From Polystyrenella longa (GTDB taxonomy: Bacteria > Planctomycetota > Planctomycetia > Planctomycetales > Planctomycetaceae), in assembly GCF_007750395.1 (NCBI RefSeq), contig NZ_CP036281.1, positions 5,541,001 through 5,605,000 on the forward strand: a stretch of DNA of 64,000 nt, read 5' to 3'. Positions 42,401 to 51,017 of this stretch are shown here, one piece after another. The stretch's first letter is position 1. Each line of letters opens with the position of its first letter. A program made the position numbers and the translations under genes. Under the pieces are notes generated by a model. That model saw only the letters and a list, made by a program, of their open reading frames with translations, made no database searches and had not been told where the DNA came from.

Positions 42401-44982
42401 AGGAGCATGCTGCTTTATCACGAGAACTCAAGAGTTTTAATGATGCGGAAGATAGCTACAACACCGAAATTATTGAAGCGAACCATATCTTCAACGAAGA
42501 AATGGTTGATGCAGAGAAGGCAAAAAGGGAAGCAATCAATCAGGCTCTTGCTGAGTTTGACACTCGGGATATCAGTGATTTAGTTGAGCGAGAGTCGGCT
42601 ATCGTGGCTGCAGAAACTGTATACTACCATGCACTGGCGGAATGGAATTATGAGGTTCTCACTGAGTTTTACACAACCCATGCCTCTGATGCTATATTGA
42701 GCGATATCGCTGCTAACGAGCTGGCTCAGCTGCAGAAACTCCCCGATCTTGAGCAGAAAGAGCACGACAAGGCAGATGAACAGGGGGTATTCATTAAAAA
42801 CCGGGCTCAGTCCGCTCACACTCGCTACGCAGGGCAATTCCCTTTGGAGAAAGAGCGGCTTCTGGAAATTATGGAAGACCAGGTCGCTCGTCGAAAAGCG
42901 GAAGCCAGAGATAAATATGACGCAGTGATCCAGCGCGGTGTTCGTAATGTCGATGGGACTCGAAAGTCCGCCTCGATGAGATGGACCCACTCCATTGGTT
43001 GGTTTGTTGACGACTTTATTCAACCTCTTGCTCGCTATGCCCTTAATGGGGCAAGCATGGGTTACCTGGGCGGCCGATTGTCTTACAAAGACATGATGAT
43101 GGGCAGCAACGACCCGCTTTTAGAAATTACTTCTGGCATATTTTCCCGTGCCCCCCTGATCGCCGCATCTACTTTGGGAGGCCCGCTGGGGGCCATTACG
43201 GGGGGAGTCCTCGCTCTTGAAGCCATCGACGACACGTACGACTCCGTAAAAAGTATCGCTGCCGGAAATGGGAATGGTTGGGATTACTTCACCGTCGTCA
43301 CAGCCGCAGTCGGACTCGGAGCCGCCTCGAAAAATATCGCGAAATCAACCGCTAGAATCGGTGGAAATAAATTCGCGAAACTAGGCGATGATGTCATGGA
43401 TGATGTAGGCGTTCTGCTAAATACCTCCCAAACGGGTTGTTTTGTATATGAGACTCCCCTGATTGTCACTCCTGAATCTCTATTACTAACAAACGAAATG
43501 ATGGATCTCCAGCCGGTTGAAACCGAACAGATTGAATCTAAATTCCCTCTATTATTTACGATCCTGATAGGAGTCGGTGGTTCTTGGCTTCTGAAGAAAC
43601 CAAGAAATTCCCGTAAACATCATGATGAAAAGAAACGAATTCACACATCAATACTTCAAGACCACAATTCGATGGAATCGGAAGAGAGTCTCATGAAAGC
43701 CAGGTTCGATGCCGTAGACAGCTTGTTTAGCGATTACGATTCTACAGACGATGAAGAGGAAGCTTTGTACGACACTTCAAATCATTCCTCTTTACATATA
43801 GAAGATTACGCTGAGGACGCTCTTAATCCAGCTCATGAAAGCCAATCGAGAGAAAAACTCTCTGTTACTGCTGTCAGAAAACCCGACTCCCGTAAACGCT
43901 GGTCACTGGCAACCATGTGGTTAATTCTCTGGGGGTTGATTGGTGGATTCTTCTGTTGGCCGAACGTGGGGCCAGATACGGCACCGGAACTACAAGCGTC
44001 CGTCGCTTCCACCGGTTCTCACGCTACAATCAACATTGGCGATGCCAAAGTTGGCATGAAGACGGTTGGCACCAACCCGCTCCGGGATGAATACGACACC
44101 AGCCTTCCCGACGTGGATCCGAAGACCTGGCAGTTAATGACTCTCAAGGCGCCGAAGAAAGATGGCTCCTGGTCCGACGTCCAGATGCTTCGCCCGGTCG
44201 AATGGATTGAGGAGCAGGCGGCCCGCGTCGGTCACTCGATCTACGTCTCCGTTCCGGAGTGCGGTATCGATGGTGACGCCGAGATCCTCGACATCAGCCC
44301 CTGCCCACCAATCGCTCCCGGTGATGGCGAAGTGATCACGGCGACGTACAAGCACCAGAACGCTTCGATCATCGATGTCAAAATTGCTTCCGAACCAGTC
44401 GCTCTCGGTTCCACCCCGAATCACCCCTTCTGGTCCGAGGACCGACAGCAGTTCGTCCGGGCAGATGAGCTGAACCTAAACGAGAAGGTGCGGACTTTAA
44501 CCGGCGTTTCGATCGTCGAACAAATCCGCCTACGCCCCGGTCGGCATATTGTCTACAACATAGAAGTTAAGGGGGAACATGTTTATCATGTGGGCACCGG
44601 CGGGGTCTTGGTGCATAACGCGGTGCATTGTCCAAGGGGGCTTCCTTGGGGGAATCCTGGCGCTAGCCAGACAGCCAACTGGATGTATAAGACTGGTCCA
44701 GGAGATTTTCGTGTTAATTCACGGGATGAAGCTTCTGAAATTCTATGGAGGATGTTTACTGGACGAGATAACGGCTACGTCAACACAACGGGATGGCACA
44801 CAAATGATGGTGTAAGAAAGCAGTTGGGGAATAAGTTAAAGACTTATCATTGGGATGATGCTATAGAAACAGACGGGCGTGTCGGAAGCCATGGAATCGA
44901 TAACCCACACGGTCTTGGTCCTCATCTTCAAATTCACGATCAAGAAGGTGATATCTTTCGTATATTCTGGCTATCCGATTAA
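33418..44982 (+). CDS. Giant LEPR-motif surface protein with HINT domain and C-terminal toxin tip
   Basis: A 3854-residue protein. The N-terminus has the planctomycetal motif [15 protein letters not shown] (about 40-55). Domains follow: Calx-beta repeats (about 60-500), the first holding an inserted beta-domain; cadherin/Big-like repeats (about 510-2190, recurring HG-L--N-DG-F-YTP--GF-GTD-F-Y); a Gly-Ser linker (about 2199-2232); an Ala/Glu/Tyr-rich helical rod (about 2245-3215); a hydrophobic pretoxin part; and HINT from Cys3341 (CFVYETPL) to VLVHNA (3732-3735) with TPNHPFW at 3666-3672. Two membrane segments (about 3376-3392 and 3495-3514) interrupt the HINT. The last 119 residues form a tip with [14 protein letters not shown], which I cannot assign. 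HINT modules in polymorphic toxins release the tip by self-cleavage. Candidate immunity genes follow. Confidence 0.9.
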   Translation: MILTDWLSKLRTAKRSSNPFQFRPGKRKHIQRAEQRIGQFDALEQRVLLSNITFNISSDSSTVTEEDTDGDNNRVAYTIGYSGSLAQGDTASVDVGHLPGTTSAGDYAITDPVLTALDSLADGTNGIDYVGNSLVFTGGSQVSTTDSQYAGDFSIGAAGDASWSNPSNALTNSLSTHAFAEVDRDTSDQLILRDFNFSVDPNAVIEGIEVTLKTNGSDNGNSIPVKITKNASTSAGIAASTSGSWESGTLVAGSSTDLWGTTWTAADINSSNFGVIAQVDGSSNGDIFNLYTVNIKVTYTEPSLPTSITFYVDIANDGDTEGNENYSVELSSPSVPSGYTASLGASIAATTIVDDDDDLIFSISSSATSVTEITSDGDNNQVTFTVDYTNVLPPNETASINIAHALGNTAPVDYVEDLATAINDALVSTTGIVYSNGTLTFTGGSGNDTSLDFVLELVSDQSEEGPENFSLSINTPATSSDVGKRLGNESVQVNIVDDFIPNSAPAITNKTLTVVEGTTGYAVGIQAPTDTDGDTLTTTVTTLPSLGVIKLASGSVVSVGQTLNNTDLTGLIYDAPVAYSTGQAVGDFIYSVSDGEDSTTGTVDIVITENSNPALPSFNYLALLNDTGVSDIDKITTDPTITGDVDTPGSTRDTAIQVDWNGDGIVDDYKPTSQNGEFQYLAPNLAPGSITLHVRVIDEEDSLIGDWIQFSFTLEEIDNGINDPPTAVDDSATLFSTAAGTFNLLSNDTDPENDALSVVALDTSRLAWGTLQNNNDGTVTYTASDPNLQAIVTEGFSYTIDDGNGGQSTANVTLKVLPAGLTEADPKITTISLVEDTGLSGTDRITQNPDVQGVFSGSDYRDTGIEIDLNGDGTVDQTTYPESSGAFLFTPAGINPGLQQIFLRAHDEEDSILGAWYGFAFEYQNPNAVNDPPTAVADDLEVHEGTPATINLLANDSDPNLDPLSLIDLNYSGQFGTVQNNGDGTVTFTPNDDAIDFAIVKDSFSYVIDDGHGHTSVGMVNLTIIPSGTSLNGPQLISLNLVNDTGDSDSDYITHDPTFSGEAIDADWRDSEFRIDTNGDQISDVSFYMDNSSRTFTYTPTALNSGPVVFYVQVYDEEAEAASPWYALYFTYQGTGNDLPDAVDDYGAVYEGDTLTLNLLSNDTDPDYDALSISYYQATGSYGSLAQNSDGSFTYTPNATAVTDQVVTETLTYTVIDAAGNSDTATIWITVTPGQTVSRNDNYYISPDELFYTDSQTGVLSNDVAGSTLTVTLVTDVNHGALTLNANGAFSYQPDAGFVGTDTFTYEATNELNEVDTATVTFFVIEATPADDYYTVAHYRRLRTGSFVADVEAERFLVSALDNDYFPTNSVLNAKLVDAPAHGTVLFDLDGSFLYRPSNGFVGIDTFTYKLVIGEYESAPATISIEVTNDSPVGNPDSYTILHDTQLAALNFKEGDGDQGTIEVPHGVLENDTDGDGDLLRAALISGPANGTLNFSETGLFLYKPNLDFLGTDSFSYSITDGVITSDSILVTIDVTAPEMIAYDDTFNLAHGNIYFGELVADPNNPGQEILNSPNVLDNDTYTDGPLIDAVVVDQPLHGTVSLSVSGDFIYIPEEGFTGQDSFGYQLTDGLVSGNTATVVLIVTNEPIVAVNDTYNISHVNQLYAGFSSYESPDSFLYNTLTNGTEEEQQVLDSLDAMSQEGLVTIYSNDILVNEINNDGDLLNAVLVTSPQHGEFIFSKDGNFIYIPEEGFIGTDVFTYQVSDGVSLSNIATVVINVNNSAPQGADDVYYTPHNVWLSGGDTRIIDPASDGATQPVIEVDPVLANDVDLDGDELIATLITGPVNGVLYFHDDGTFTYSPNFNFVGTDTFSYSLSDEYTTGVPVDVTIHVTNATPVGAVDSYEIASGTYLVANPDISAGTATVLENDVDADNDIMTSIMVTSTTHGSLVFESNGSFVYTPNEGFIGTDSFSYKISDGFTNSAPIIVTISVVNGAPQTQPDVYEVSMDEMLTINSQDALGQQNLLENDYDADGDSLTVELVTDVSHGQLLLNTDGTFEYTPSTGFYGTDSFVYKVFDGQKYSLDTSVQIEVIETSFNAVYDQYEIAIDEVLNANGTIASTVMDNDDNAGVVGVQAVLVSSTSNGVLTLNNDGSFVYTPDTGFTGVDTFSYRLTDSVETSNTANVTIVVGDLATVAANMSGSGSGSGSGSGSGSGSGSGSGSGSGSGSGSGGSTVSAPMTQTELANQITSLNQSIARLIVEDVAVRGHADNQTLYVAFQNISETYSQQISEAQFGYITASIENRASFSQAFDAAYGDHASEYDQINSAFLTGKTEAMSLYKTNLGENLDQYDTDFVEALSSFNTDKSTALRTFDTTQENLDSIYNEQYLEAVFNYSNELHAILQTYSSIRSSAEDSYDDAWDGNLIAYNNTTQAAFSQLRSQLAIIGDTHYNPNIYYSSSGFVTSKAQYDQTLEDAIQDAIETFTQTVEAALDTYEASKDAAELGYYEDLAAAALIEGDAITAAEDAYDSAKDAAKETEDESILAAGHTLSQGVGLLEATQENAESLAKENYSAAFSLAISTFYSSAEAVYSEYQDEEVIAFGNHLTAYQSAQTQHSANIDSLKEEAITLAQEAADSFGATVEGQNNLILDLPSDLDARLDATVYLANQEFENAVAAVDDEYKYTLMLYVAGMESNEVMADVRYRRELKYHQEDIPYTDVVADKTLELAEEDLEADINRAIAILDAALDEFNDLTDEAVEKHKAVATAVRNYAAQIIPIDAAMGRELVPAYVEYQFQMAHVFLDFAHAYTDAMSELSTQQLQIDDNFETGNVLLEKEYDDAVILANANYAREMNEALRIKEHAVQAAEYNYVVSMIDAGEDYGNELALALRAYENSYINASDAAVQAQVSAARTWVSQIEIAQLQAVNTANSGNAVYGGPNNVLEDLTDVEKNIYYEYQLYYGKLARAMLTRISSNASAEAAYAQTESVAWKDRLLQEHAALSRELKSFNDAEDSYNTEIIEANHIFNEEMVDAEKAKREAINQALAEFDTRDISDLVERESAIVAAETVYYHALAEWNYEVLTEFYTTHASDAILSDIAANELAQLQKLPDLEQKEHDKADEQGVFIKNRAQSAHTRYAGQFPLEKERLLEIMEDQVARRKAEARDKYDAVIQRGVRNVDGTRKSASMRWTHSIGWFVDDFIQPLARYALNGASMGYLGGRLSYKDMMMGSNDPLLEITSGIFSRAPLIAASTLGGPLGAITGGVLALEAIDDTYDSVKSIAAGNGNGWDYFTVVTAAVGLGAASKNIAKSTARIGGNKFAKLGDDVMDDVGVLLNTSQTGCFVYETPLIVTPESLLLTNEMMDLQPVETEQIESKFPLLFTILIGVGGSWLLKKPRNSRKHHDEKKRIHTSILQDHNSMESEESLMKARFDAVDSLFSDYDSTDDEEEALYDTSNHSSLHIEDYAEDALNPAHESQSREKLSVTAVRKPDSRKRWSLATMWLILWGLIGGFFCWPNVGPDTAPELQASVASTGSHATINIGDAKVGMKTVGTNPLRDEYDTSLPDVDPKTWQLMTLKAPKKDGSWSDVQMLRPVEWIEEQAARVGHSIYVSVPECGIDGDAEILDISPCPPIAPGDGEVITATYKHQNASIIDVKIASEPVALGSTPNHPFWSEDRQQFVRADELNLNEKVRTLTGVSIVEQIRLRPGRHIVYNIEVKGEHVYHVGTGGVLVHNAVHCPRGLPWGNPGASQTANWMYKTGPGDFRVNSRDEASEILWRMFTGRDNGYVNTTGWHTNDGVRKQLGNKLKTYHWDDAIETDGRVGSHGIDNPHGLGPHLQIHDQEGDIFRIFWLSD
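40009..40104 (+). repeat. Hexanucleotide repeat encoding Gly-Ser linker
   Basis: About 15 tandem copies of GGTTCA, shifting to GGGTCA in the last four, encode (Ser-Gly)n between the beta-repeat stalk and the helical rod of the giant protein. The unit is two codons, so copy-number changes keep the frame. Near-perfect DNA repetition suggests recent expansion by slippage. Confidence 0.95.
44296..44494 (+). repeat. HINT coding segment, parent copy of a 200-bp duplication
   Basis: This part of the giant gene, encoding [20 protein letters not shown] to NEKVRT, is repeated at 45921-46124 downstream of the two immunity-like genes. Nearly all differences are single bases. Confidence 0.9.
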
Positions 44983-45090
44983 CCTGAACCTTCTGTTTTG
45001 GGACAATTAATACCTCTGAGCAAGTATTGGGTAAGAGTTCGGTTTGCAACTATTTTGACTCCGTTAAGATCATAAAAGGGACTATAGAAC

Positions 45091-45453
45091 ATGGGATTTC
45101 CTCCTTCTATGAATGATGCGCTGTCAGTATTTGGCAGCACGGCAACGGAGATACACTGCAATTATCCGGACGAACGCGAGTTCGTTTCATTGATAATGTA
45201 CAACCCAGGAAATGATCCTTTTTATTTTCTCCGTTTCCCTTTTCTGCTCCCTGATGAAAACAATTATCGGCTGAGGCGATATCGAGTTCTCAAGCAGAAC
45301 ATCGATAGCAACAAAGAAATAATTATCTACGACTTGATAGAGGTTCAAACATTGAACTTACCAACATTTGAAGCTGTTAGTTTCATTCTCAACCAGTGGG
45401 GAGTGCCTATTAATTCATTCGGCGACCCTCGTAAATGTGACGCCCCTCTTTAG
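45091..45453 (+). CDS. Candidate immunity protein 1 for the giant toxin
   Basis: A 120-residue acidic protein encoded 109 bp after the toxin stop, same strand, A+T-rich like the tip. No signal peptide, so cytoplasmic. It aligns along its whole length with the next gene: PP-M--ALS near the start, a shared RFP-L...YR--R-R-L segment in the middle and a shared EAV--(I/L)L--W--P---F end. Position directly behind a polymorphic-toxin tip is the standard place for the cognate immunity gene. I know no named family for it, and the role is inferred from context. Confidence 0.65.
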   Translation: MGFPPSMNDALSVFGSTATEIHCNYPDEREFVSLIMYNPGNDPFYFLRFPFLLPDENNYRLRRYRVLKQNIDSNKEIIIYDLIEVQTLNLPTFEAVSFILNQWGVPINSFGDPRKCDAPL

Positions 45454-45535
45454 GGGTAGAAGGTGATGAGGTTAGTTTGTAGTTTGACAATGTCTGTCAT
45501 TCATTAGCTCGAAACCTTTCATTCAAGTGTTAACC

Positions 45536-45904
45536 ATGAAGCTGCCTCCGAATATGCTTTCCGCATTATCAGAACATGGTCGTCTGGTTGCTGAATTACA
45601 GAATCTCCTCGAAGAGGATCGTGTTTATGCGATGATTTTCCACTTCGATACGACTGAAGACCCGGAATTAATAAAGCGATTCCCATACCTCAAGGGTCAA
45701 AAATTCGGTTATCGCGTCATGAGGTTTCGAATTCTGCAGGATGATCTCAACGACAATTCGACTCTTTGCAACATCAAACTTATGGACTTGCAGGACGTGT
45801 GTGTTGCTTCAGATGAAGCTGTTGCATACCTGCTGCATCTTTGGAATACCCCTCTGGAGCTATTTAAGTCGCCCGACCAGTCAAGCATACCGAATTTAAA
45901 GTAG
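45536..45904 (+). CDS. Candidate immunity protein 2, paralogue of the preceding gene
   Basis: The ATG at 45536 (MKLPPNML) is preferred over an upstream GTG at 45527. The product is 122 residues, homologous to the 45091 gene (shared RFP-L---YRV-R-RIL and EAV-YLL--W-TPLELF) but clearly diverged, roughly a quarter of positions identical by eye. It may protect against a related tip from a different lineage or be the immunity gene left from an earlier tip. It is followed 16 bp later by the orphan HINT fragment. Confidence 0.62.
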   Translation: MKLPPNMLSALSEHGRLVAELQNLLEEDRVYAMIFHFDTTEDPELIKRFPYLKGQKFGYRVMRFRILQDDLNDNSTLCNIKLMDLQDVCVASDEAVAYLLHLWNTPLELFKSPDQSSIPNLK

Positions 45905-45920
45905 ACCCAGAGGAGCGATA

Positions 45921-46124
45921 TCGCCCCCTGCCCACCGATTGCTCCCGGTAACGGCGAAGTGATCACGGCGACGTACAAGCACCAGAACGCTTCGATCATC
46001 GATGTAAAAATTGCTTCCGAACCAGTCGCTCTCGGATCCACACCGAACCATCCCTTCTGGTCTGAAGACCGACAGCAGTTCATCCGGGCAGATGAGCTGA
46101 ACCTCAACGAGAGGGTGCGAACGT
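45921..46124 (+). repeat. Orphan duplicate of the HINT coding segment
   Basis: About 200 bp nearly identical to 44296-44494 of the giant gene, in the same orientation. It translates as [20 protein letters not shown] and continues through [14 protein letters not shown] to LNLNERVRT, then meets a stop. It has no start codon context and no toxin after it, so it is not a gene. It looks like the residue of an older toxin cassette. From its end to 46268 I see nothing recognisable. Confidence 0.9.
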
Positions 46125-46268
46125 AAAAGGGGCGGTGGCTTACGGAACCTCGAATTGAATGAATCCGATTTCGTATTTCGACCGCGGCGTGGTGCCGACT
46201 GCGTTCTGGATTGCGATTATGTTTAATTCCTTCCCGATAATGTGCTCAATAAGCAGCACTGATAAGAA

Positions 46269-46292
46269 AAGTGGAGGACTTGATGGAGGACT
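46269..46292. repeat. Tandem 12-bp repeat next to the second tRNA scar
   Basis: AAGTGGAGGACT (46269-46280) and TGATGGAGGACT (46281-46292) form a tandem pair. On the minus strand it lies beyond the tRNA terminator at about the same distance as the pair at 10531-10554. Confidence 0.55.
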
Positions 46293-46305
46293 TTTCAGTA
46301 TCAAC

Positions 46306-46363
46306 GAAAAAAGGACTCACATCTTTCGACGTAAGTCCTTATATAGCGGAGAGAACGGGATTC
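46306..46363 (-). pseudogene. tRNA-Ser 3' end plus terminator, second attachment scar (inverted)
   Basis: These 58 bp are identical, in inverse orientation, to 10460-10517. On the minus strand they read from the T loop (GAATCCCG) through the acceptor strand TCTCTCCGCT to the GGACTTAC/GTGAGTCC hairpin and six T residues. Upstream of the T loop the tRNA sequence is lost. The missing side is plus-strand 46364 onward, towards the serine recombinase gene, which is where an integrated element would lie. Confidence 0.82.
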
Positions 46364-46521
46364 TCTAAACGCCAGTTGGCGTACCGTTTGTATAAAGGTA
46401 TTTTTGGCTGTAACAGCTTATTTGCCAATAGTATGCGTTTCAATCGTGTTTTCTTGTTTGATGATTCGCAAGAGTAAATATTGTAATTTCTGGCACACCG
46501 TGCCAAACCGGTTCGTTTGAT

Positions 46522-46540
46522 GCCTCCACATTTTGGAGGC
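46522..46540 (+). promoter_or_regulatory. Hairpin covering the recombinase ribosome-binding site
   Basis: GCCTCCA (46522-46528), a 5-nt loop, then TGGAGGC (46534-46540) form a perfect 7-bp hairpin. Its 3' arm contains the GGAGG Shine-Dalgarno sequence 7 nt before the ATG at 46547. In mRNA this would hide the ribosome-binding site; as DNA it could also be an operator. Confidence 0.6.
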
Positions 46541-46546
46541 TTTCAA

Positions 46547-48889
46547 ATGAAAGACTTTTCTAACGATTCTGAGTCCAATAAATCAAGTAAGCCCAACAGT
46601 TCGGGGCCGTATCTGTCCAAGAGCGAAAGGAGAAAAATCGAACAAGGGTTACCCTCTGAAGAGACGCGGCTGGCTATGGCCAGAACCTATCTTGATTTGC
46701 AGACACAATACTGGCCCGAGTTGGTTGAAGCGGGCGTATTACCTCAACTGACCGAAGCAAATGTAAAACAACTCGCCGACGAGTTTAAATCCGCATTCAT
46801 TACGGATTCACAACCATTTCCGAAACCACTGTCCGGAAAGGCGAACTGTGTGTACTTGCGGTATTCCGACGAAAATTCCAATAAACGGTCACTCGCTCAG
46901 CAGCTTAAGAATGTCCTCAGTAGAGCGAACAGTGACCGAAAATTCGTGTCTTGGAATCATATCTGTGCCGACGCCGCGATAAGTGGGACGACTCCTTTTC
47001 GTCGAGATTATCGTAAACTGCTGAATTGGATCACTAATAATTCTGATCAGATCGATCGGGCATACGTGGATGACCTGAGCCGGCTCAATCGAAATCTGGC
47101 AGAAAGCGTCAGCCTTAATCAACTCGCTATGGATAATGACGTATCGCTAATAGGTGTCACAGACGCGACGGACACTTCAGATCCGAATCTCATGATGATG
47201 AGCGTTTTTAACTCTTTACAGAACGAACAGTTCATCAACAGCCTTCGGCAGAAGGTAGAACGAGGTATGAACGACAGTTTTGAACAGGGAGGAAACCTGC
47301 ACCCGCCGTCATTCGGGTACAAGCTTGTCATGCTCAGGGATGCCGATGGCGAGCCTAAATTATCGCGTCAGGGAAAACCGATTAAGGAAAAGGTAATCAA
47401 CGAAGATGAAGCTGAATGGGTTAGAAAAATCTTCGACTGGTTCGTTTGCCAAAACTGGTCCCGCCAGAAAATTGCCAAGAAATTGAATACCAAAGAGGTT
47501 GGCGGCAAAAAGACCTGGGATTCTCGGAAGGTCCTGCAATTGCTCGAACGATCGGTTTATCGAGGTATTGAGTGTTATCGAACGTCTACTCAGAAGAAGG
47601 ATCGCAGATCGGGTAAAGTGAAGGTTATTCCTAAACCTGAATCTGAGTGGTTGAAAAGAGACGTCCCTCACCTGAGAATCACCTCTGACGATCTCTGGAA
47701 CCGTGCTCAGATCAAGTTGCAGATAACCAGATCGTTATACACTAAGAATCGGAAACCACGAGGGAGTCGTACAACCTTATCACCCACTCTGCTTGTCCGC
47801 CCAGTTTGTGGATACTGTAGTGCACGATTGCTATTGGCCCATTCCTCCAAATATCAGTCGCTGAGCTGCATGAATGGTCGCGAAAAGAAACATGACTGCC
47901 AACTGTCGACGCATAAATCAGTTCGAATTCTCAACAAAGCAATTCTGTCGAAGCTGCATCAAGAAATCTTCACCGAAGAATTCCTGCAAGCATTCTTTGA
48001 ACAGGCAAATCGAGAGCTCGAGCAGTTATTAAACGAACCTGCGGAAGATCTTACTCCTCTGAAGAAAAGGCTGGAGAAGCTGCTGAAGCAGGAAGCGAAA
48101 CTCACGACACTATTAACCGAGGAAGACGATTTGAATGCAATTCTGGAAGCTCTCAGAACCGTTCAGGCGGAGAAAGGTGAGATCGAGAGGAGATTGAGTG
48201 ACGCAGAAAAACATTCCTCTACACCTCCCAGCCCAATCGATCCACAATTCGCGATCGAATGCCTCAGAGATATCGAGACCCTTTTAAAAGAGGACGTGTC
48301 GCATGCTGCTCCAATCCTGGAGACTCTCACTGGTCCGATCCGGATCACCCAGGGAGAAATCGTCTCAGGGAAACGGAGTGCTGTATGGCATGCTGAGTTC
48401 ACGATCAACACCACTCAATTCATGGTCGAACTGAGCCGCGCCAGGAATTATCCAACGGCCGGTACTTGGGAGTTCCTGAATACTCGTAGTTGGACAATCT
48501 CCAAGGCTATCTCTACGGAGGTCGATCTCGTTTCTGTTCACGAAAAAAGAGCTCTGGAATTCCGAAGACTCCACGACAAAGGAATGAGTGTTTCGAGCAT
48601 TGCTCAGAAGGTGCGATGGAACGAAGAGTATGTTTCGGAGCTAATCCGGGCGTGTCAGGAAGACAGAAAGCCTGATCTCATTACACCTTTTTATCGAACT
48701 GACGCAGCTTCCAGACCACCAAAGAAGTCCGTGTTGATTAAAGATGACGTCCTGAGGCTTCGAGGGAACAAAGGTATGGCGTTCCGAAAGATCGCTTCCT
48801 GGCTGAATGCGAACAAGTCGATCAAAGTGAGCGCTCAGACAGTGAAACGGACTTGGGATGCTTACGCTCGATCTGAGCCCGAAGGCTGA
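46547..48889 (+). CDS. Large serine recombinase
   Basis: The start MKDFSNDSESNKSS at 46547 is chosen because GGAGG precedes it; an ORF start at 46517 has no such site. The product is 780 residues. A resolvase domain begins near residue 100 (CVYLRYSDENSNKRSLAQQL, where Ser in RYS is the likely nucleophile, then AISGTTPFRRDYRKLL and VDDLSRLNRNLAES). A recombinase domain follows (PPSFGYKLV, WVRKIFDWFV, WSRQKIAKKLNT) and a zinc ribbon (CGYCSARL... CMNGREKKHDC). A coiled coil precedes a long C-terminal extension with two HTH-like segments (SVSSIAQKVRWNEEYVSELI; AFRKIASWLN). It sits 184 bp from the tRNA scar and probably mobilised the adjacent island. Confidence 0.9.
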   Translation: MKDFSNDSESNKSSKPNSSGPYLSKSERRKIEQGLPSEETRLAMARTYLDLQTQYWPELVEAGVLPQLTEANVKQLADEFKSAFITDSQPFPKPLSGKANCVYLRYSDENSNKRSLAQQLKNVLSRANSDRKFVSWNHICADAAISGTTPFRRDYRKLLNWITNNSDQIDRAYVDDLSRLNRNLAESVSLNQLAMDNDVSLIGVTDATDTSDPNLMMMSVFNSLQNEQFINSLRQKVERGMNDSFEQGGNLHPPSFGYKLVMLRDADGEPKLSRQGKPIKEKVINEDEAEWVRKIFDWFVCQNWSRQKIAKKLNTKEVGGKKTWDSRKVLQLLERSVYRGIECYRTSTQKKDRRSGKVKVIPKPESEWLKRDVPHLRITSDDLWNRAQIKLQITRSLYTKNRKPRGSRTTLSPTLLVRPVCGYCSARLLLAHSSKYQSLSCMNGREKKHDCQLSTHKSVRILNKAILSKLHQEIFTEEFLQAFFEQANRELEQLLNEPAEDLTPLKKRLEKLLKQEAKLTTLLTEEDDLNAILEALRTVQAEKGEIERRLSDAEKHSSTPPSPIDPQFAIECLRDIETLLKEDVSHAAPILETLTGPIRITQGEIVSGKRSAVWHAEFTINTTQFMVELSRARNYPTAGTWEFLNTRSWTISKAISTEVDLVSVHEKRALEFRRLHDKGMSVSSIAQKVRWNEEYVSELIRACQEDRKPDLITPFYRTDAASRPPKKSVLIKDDVLRLRGNKGMAFRKIASWLNANKSIKVSAQTVKRTWDAYARSEPEG

Positions 48890-48929
48890 TGATCACTCAA
48901 AGAAAAAGACTGTCTGTCTTTTCAGAAAT

Positions 48930-48967
48930 AACCTCCTTTGACTTCACGGGCAAGGGAGGTTGTTTTT
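48930..48967 (+). terminator. Terminator after the serine recombinase
   Basis: AACCTCC / GGAGGTT stem (7 bp, extendable by the TTT/AAG flank) followed by GTTTTT, 41 bp after the recombinase stop. The rest of the 48890-49282 gap contains a 103-codon ORF (48889-49200) that I cannot support as a gene. Confidence 0.72.
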
Positions 48968-49282
48968 CGCTCGTTTGTGTGCTCCCTGAGTCTGTGCTCC
49001 CTGAGTTACTGATTTCAACGCTGACTCCCGCAAGTTCAATGTCAAATAACGGGATCCTAAACGCCTTGACAATCGGCGATCAGTCCTTTGATTTTCGTTC
49101 TTTGGTCGGGTATAAATTGAACACTTGGATACGATTTTTGCTCAGTCTCGAGTTTAAGACGTTTGCAAAGGAGCGCGAACTCTACACCCACGTTGAGTAG
49201 GGGATATCGATCACGGAGTCGGTTAAAGTATAGCGTCTTCCGCATCATGACATTTTAAACTACTTGGACAATTGCAGCCCCT

Positions 49283-49447
49283 ATGGAACTGATCGATAAC
49301 ATTAATACGCTGCTGGGAGAGAATCTCAAACGCACTATAGAGCCAGGGGCCAGACTCAAAATTGCCGCCTCCTGCTTTTCAATATATGCTTACGAAGCTC
49401 TCAAGAAGGAACTCGAGTCGATAGATTCTCTCCAGTTCGTTTTTACC
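49283..49447 (+). pseudogene. N-terminal fragment of a PLD-like/helicase protein
   Basis: 55 codons starting MELIDNINTLLGENLKRTIE and continuing LKIAASCFSIYAYEALKKEL and IDSLQFVFT, then IS copy E. From memory this is the start of large proteins combining a phospholipase-D-like nuclease with an SNF2/DEAD helicase, often found in defence or mobile contexts. The remaining coding sequence is not found after the IS at 50956. Assignment rests on a short stretch. Confidence 0.6.
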
Positions 49448-50955
49448 CGTACCGTAAAAAAACTCAGCCGAACTGAAAACACTACAAATTAAGGGGTCTG
49501 CGAGACACCATCGGCCTTGATTCTCAGACGAGTTGGCAACAACTCTCGTCGCTACATTCAGTACAATCGTTGTCTCCAGTCGTGAAGACTGGCAGCGATA
49601 CACGATTCGGGAGTGCGACGGCTCAGAGAATGGCTATAGTTGCCATAGTAACCCTCCCCTTCACTTTTGCAACTGATTAGATGGAAATTGTGATGCAGCC
49701 CTGGCACCTGCTGGTTTTCGCTCTGGTAAGTTGGGTGAATCGCGAACAGCAATTGGCGATTGAATACCTCAAGACCGAAAATAGTATCCTCCGCGATAAA
49801 CTCGGTAAGAAACGGATCCTACTGAACGATAACGAGCGTCGCCGCTTGGCGGTCAAAGGAAAACAGCTTGGTCGGAAGTTGCTGAGTGAACTCGGCGCGA
49901 TCTTCACTCCCGATACCATTCTCCGCTGGCACCGGGAGTTGATCGCCCGTAAATGGAACTACACTTCAAATAAACCTCGTATCGGTCGACCTCATATTCG
50001 GCGGAAGATCGTCGAACATATTTTAAGGTTTGCGAAAGAGAATCCCACGTGGGGAGCTGATCGAATTCAGGGTGATTTGTCCAACGTTGGATTTCACATG
50101 ACCGACGCGACTGTCAGGAATGTGCTCAAGTCGAACGGTATTGAGCCTGCCCCCGACCGTCCCGCTTCAATGTCCTGGGAGACGTTTCTCAAAGCTCACT
50201 GGGAAGCGATCTTCGCCGTTGATTTCATCACGGTAGAAGTCTGGAAGAAAACGGGTTTGACGACGTTCTACGTCATGGTGGTGATGGAGCTGAAGTCTCG
50301 TAAAGTCGAGATCGCAGGCATCACTACCAACCCGAATAAACAATGGGTGACACAAGTTGCACGCAATCTGACCGGCGACGATGGTTTTCTGGAGCATGCT
50401 TCGCATCTGATCTTGGATTGCGACACGTCGTTTCAACCACTGCGTTCGTTTCTGAAGGAACAGACTCAGATTGAACCGGTGCTGCTTCCGCCGAAAAGTC
50501 CCAACATGAATGCGTATCTCGAACGCTTTATGAGAAGTTTGAAATCGGAGTGCCTGAAAAAGATGATCTTCTTCGGCCAGCATTCTCTCGAAAGAGCATT
50601 GCGGGAATACGTTGCTCACTACCATTCTGAACGAAACCATCAGGGACTGGAAAACCAGTTGATTGATCCTGGTGAAGAAATTGGATGCGTCGCCGGCAAG
50701 ATCGAATGCAGAGAACGTCTCGGTGGGCTGCTCAAGTATTACTATCGCGACGCAGCTTGAATCAGCCTCGAATAGATGTCGGTCCTCGTGTTGTGATTTC
50801 CCGCTACCGTTGCGCTCGGAAGGTTATTTTCGCATTGAATCTGACAATCAGCTTCGAGCAGTGAAACGAATCTCGTCCGAAAACCATCGCTTATCAGCAA
50901 CATAACTACTTGAAATCACTTGTTTTCAATGTCGGCTGAATATGTTTACGATACG
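49448..50955 (+). mobile_element. 1.5-kb IS, copy E (intact)
   Basis: 1508 bp from CGTACCGTAAAAAAACTCAG to the right repeat ending ATGTTTACGATACG. The transposase is full length, so with copy A this is one of two apparently intact copies. Its right-end 310 bp are nearly identical to the fragment at 31293-31603, suggesting recent common origin. Confidence 0.9.
49681..50760 (+). CDS. rve-type DDE transposase of the 1.5-kb IS (copy E)
   Basis: 359 residues, uninterrupted, with TPDTILRWHREL, FAVDFITV, LILDCDTSF and NAYLERFMRSLK. The segment LILDRD of the other copies reads LILDCD here. If the first Asp is the catalytic one the enzyme may still work, but the Arg-to-Cys change is at a conserved place. 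It ends KYYYRDAA like the others. Confidence 0.9.
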   Translation: MEIVMQPWHLLVFALVSWVNREQQLAIEYLKTENSILRDKLGKKRILLNDNERRRLAVKGKQLGRKLLSELGAIFTPDTILRWHRELIARKWNYTSNKPRIGRPHIRRKIVEHILRFAKENPTWGADRIQGDLSNVGFHMTDATVRNVLKSNGIEPAPDRPASMSWETFLKAHWEAIFAVDFITVEVWKKTGLTTFYVMVVMELKSRKVEIAGITTNPNKQWVTQVARNLTGDDGFLEHASHLILDCDTSFQPLRSFLKEQTQIEPVLLPPKSPNMNAYLERFMRSLKSECLKKMIFFGQHSLERALREYVAHYHSERNHQGLENQLIDPGEEIGCVAGKIECRERLGGLLKYYYRDAA

Positions 50956-51017
50956 AGTTTCACGTTATCGCTGAGGTCGTTCGGACTATGCTCACATGAT
51001 TATGAGTTATATATCAA

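Noticed and set aside
45919-46107. A functional gene in the orphan HINT segment
   Set aside because: It begins mid-domain without a start or ribosome-binding site and ends in a stop after the matching part; best read as a recombination remnant.
48889-49200. 103-codon ORF after the serine recombinase
   Set aside because: It contains the terminator hairpin of the recombinase gene and a low-complexity repeat (CVLPESVLPELL); no family resemblance.
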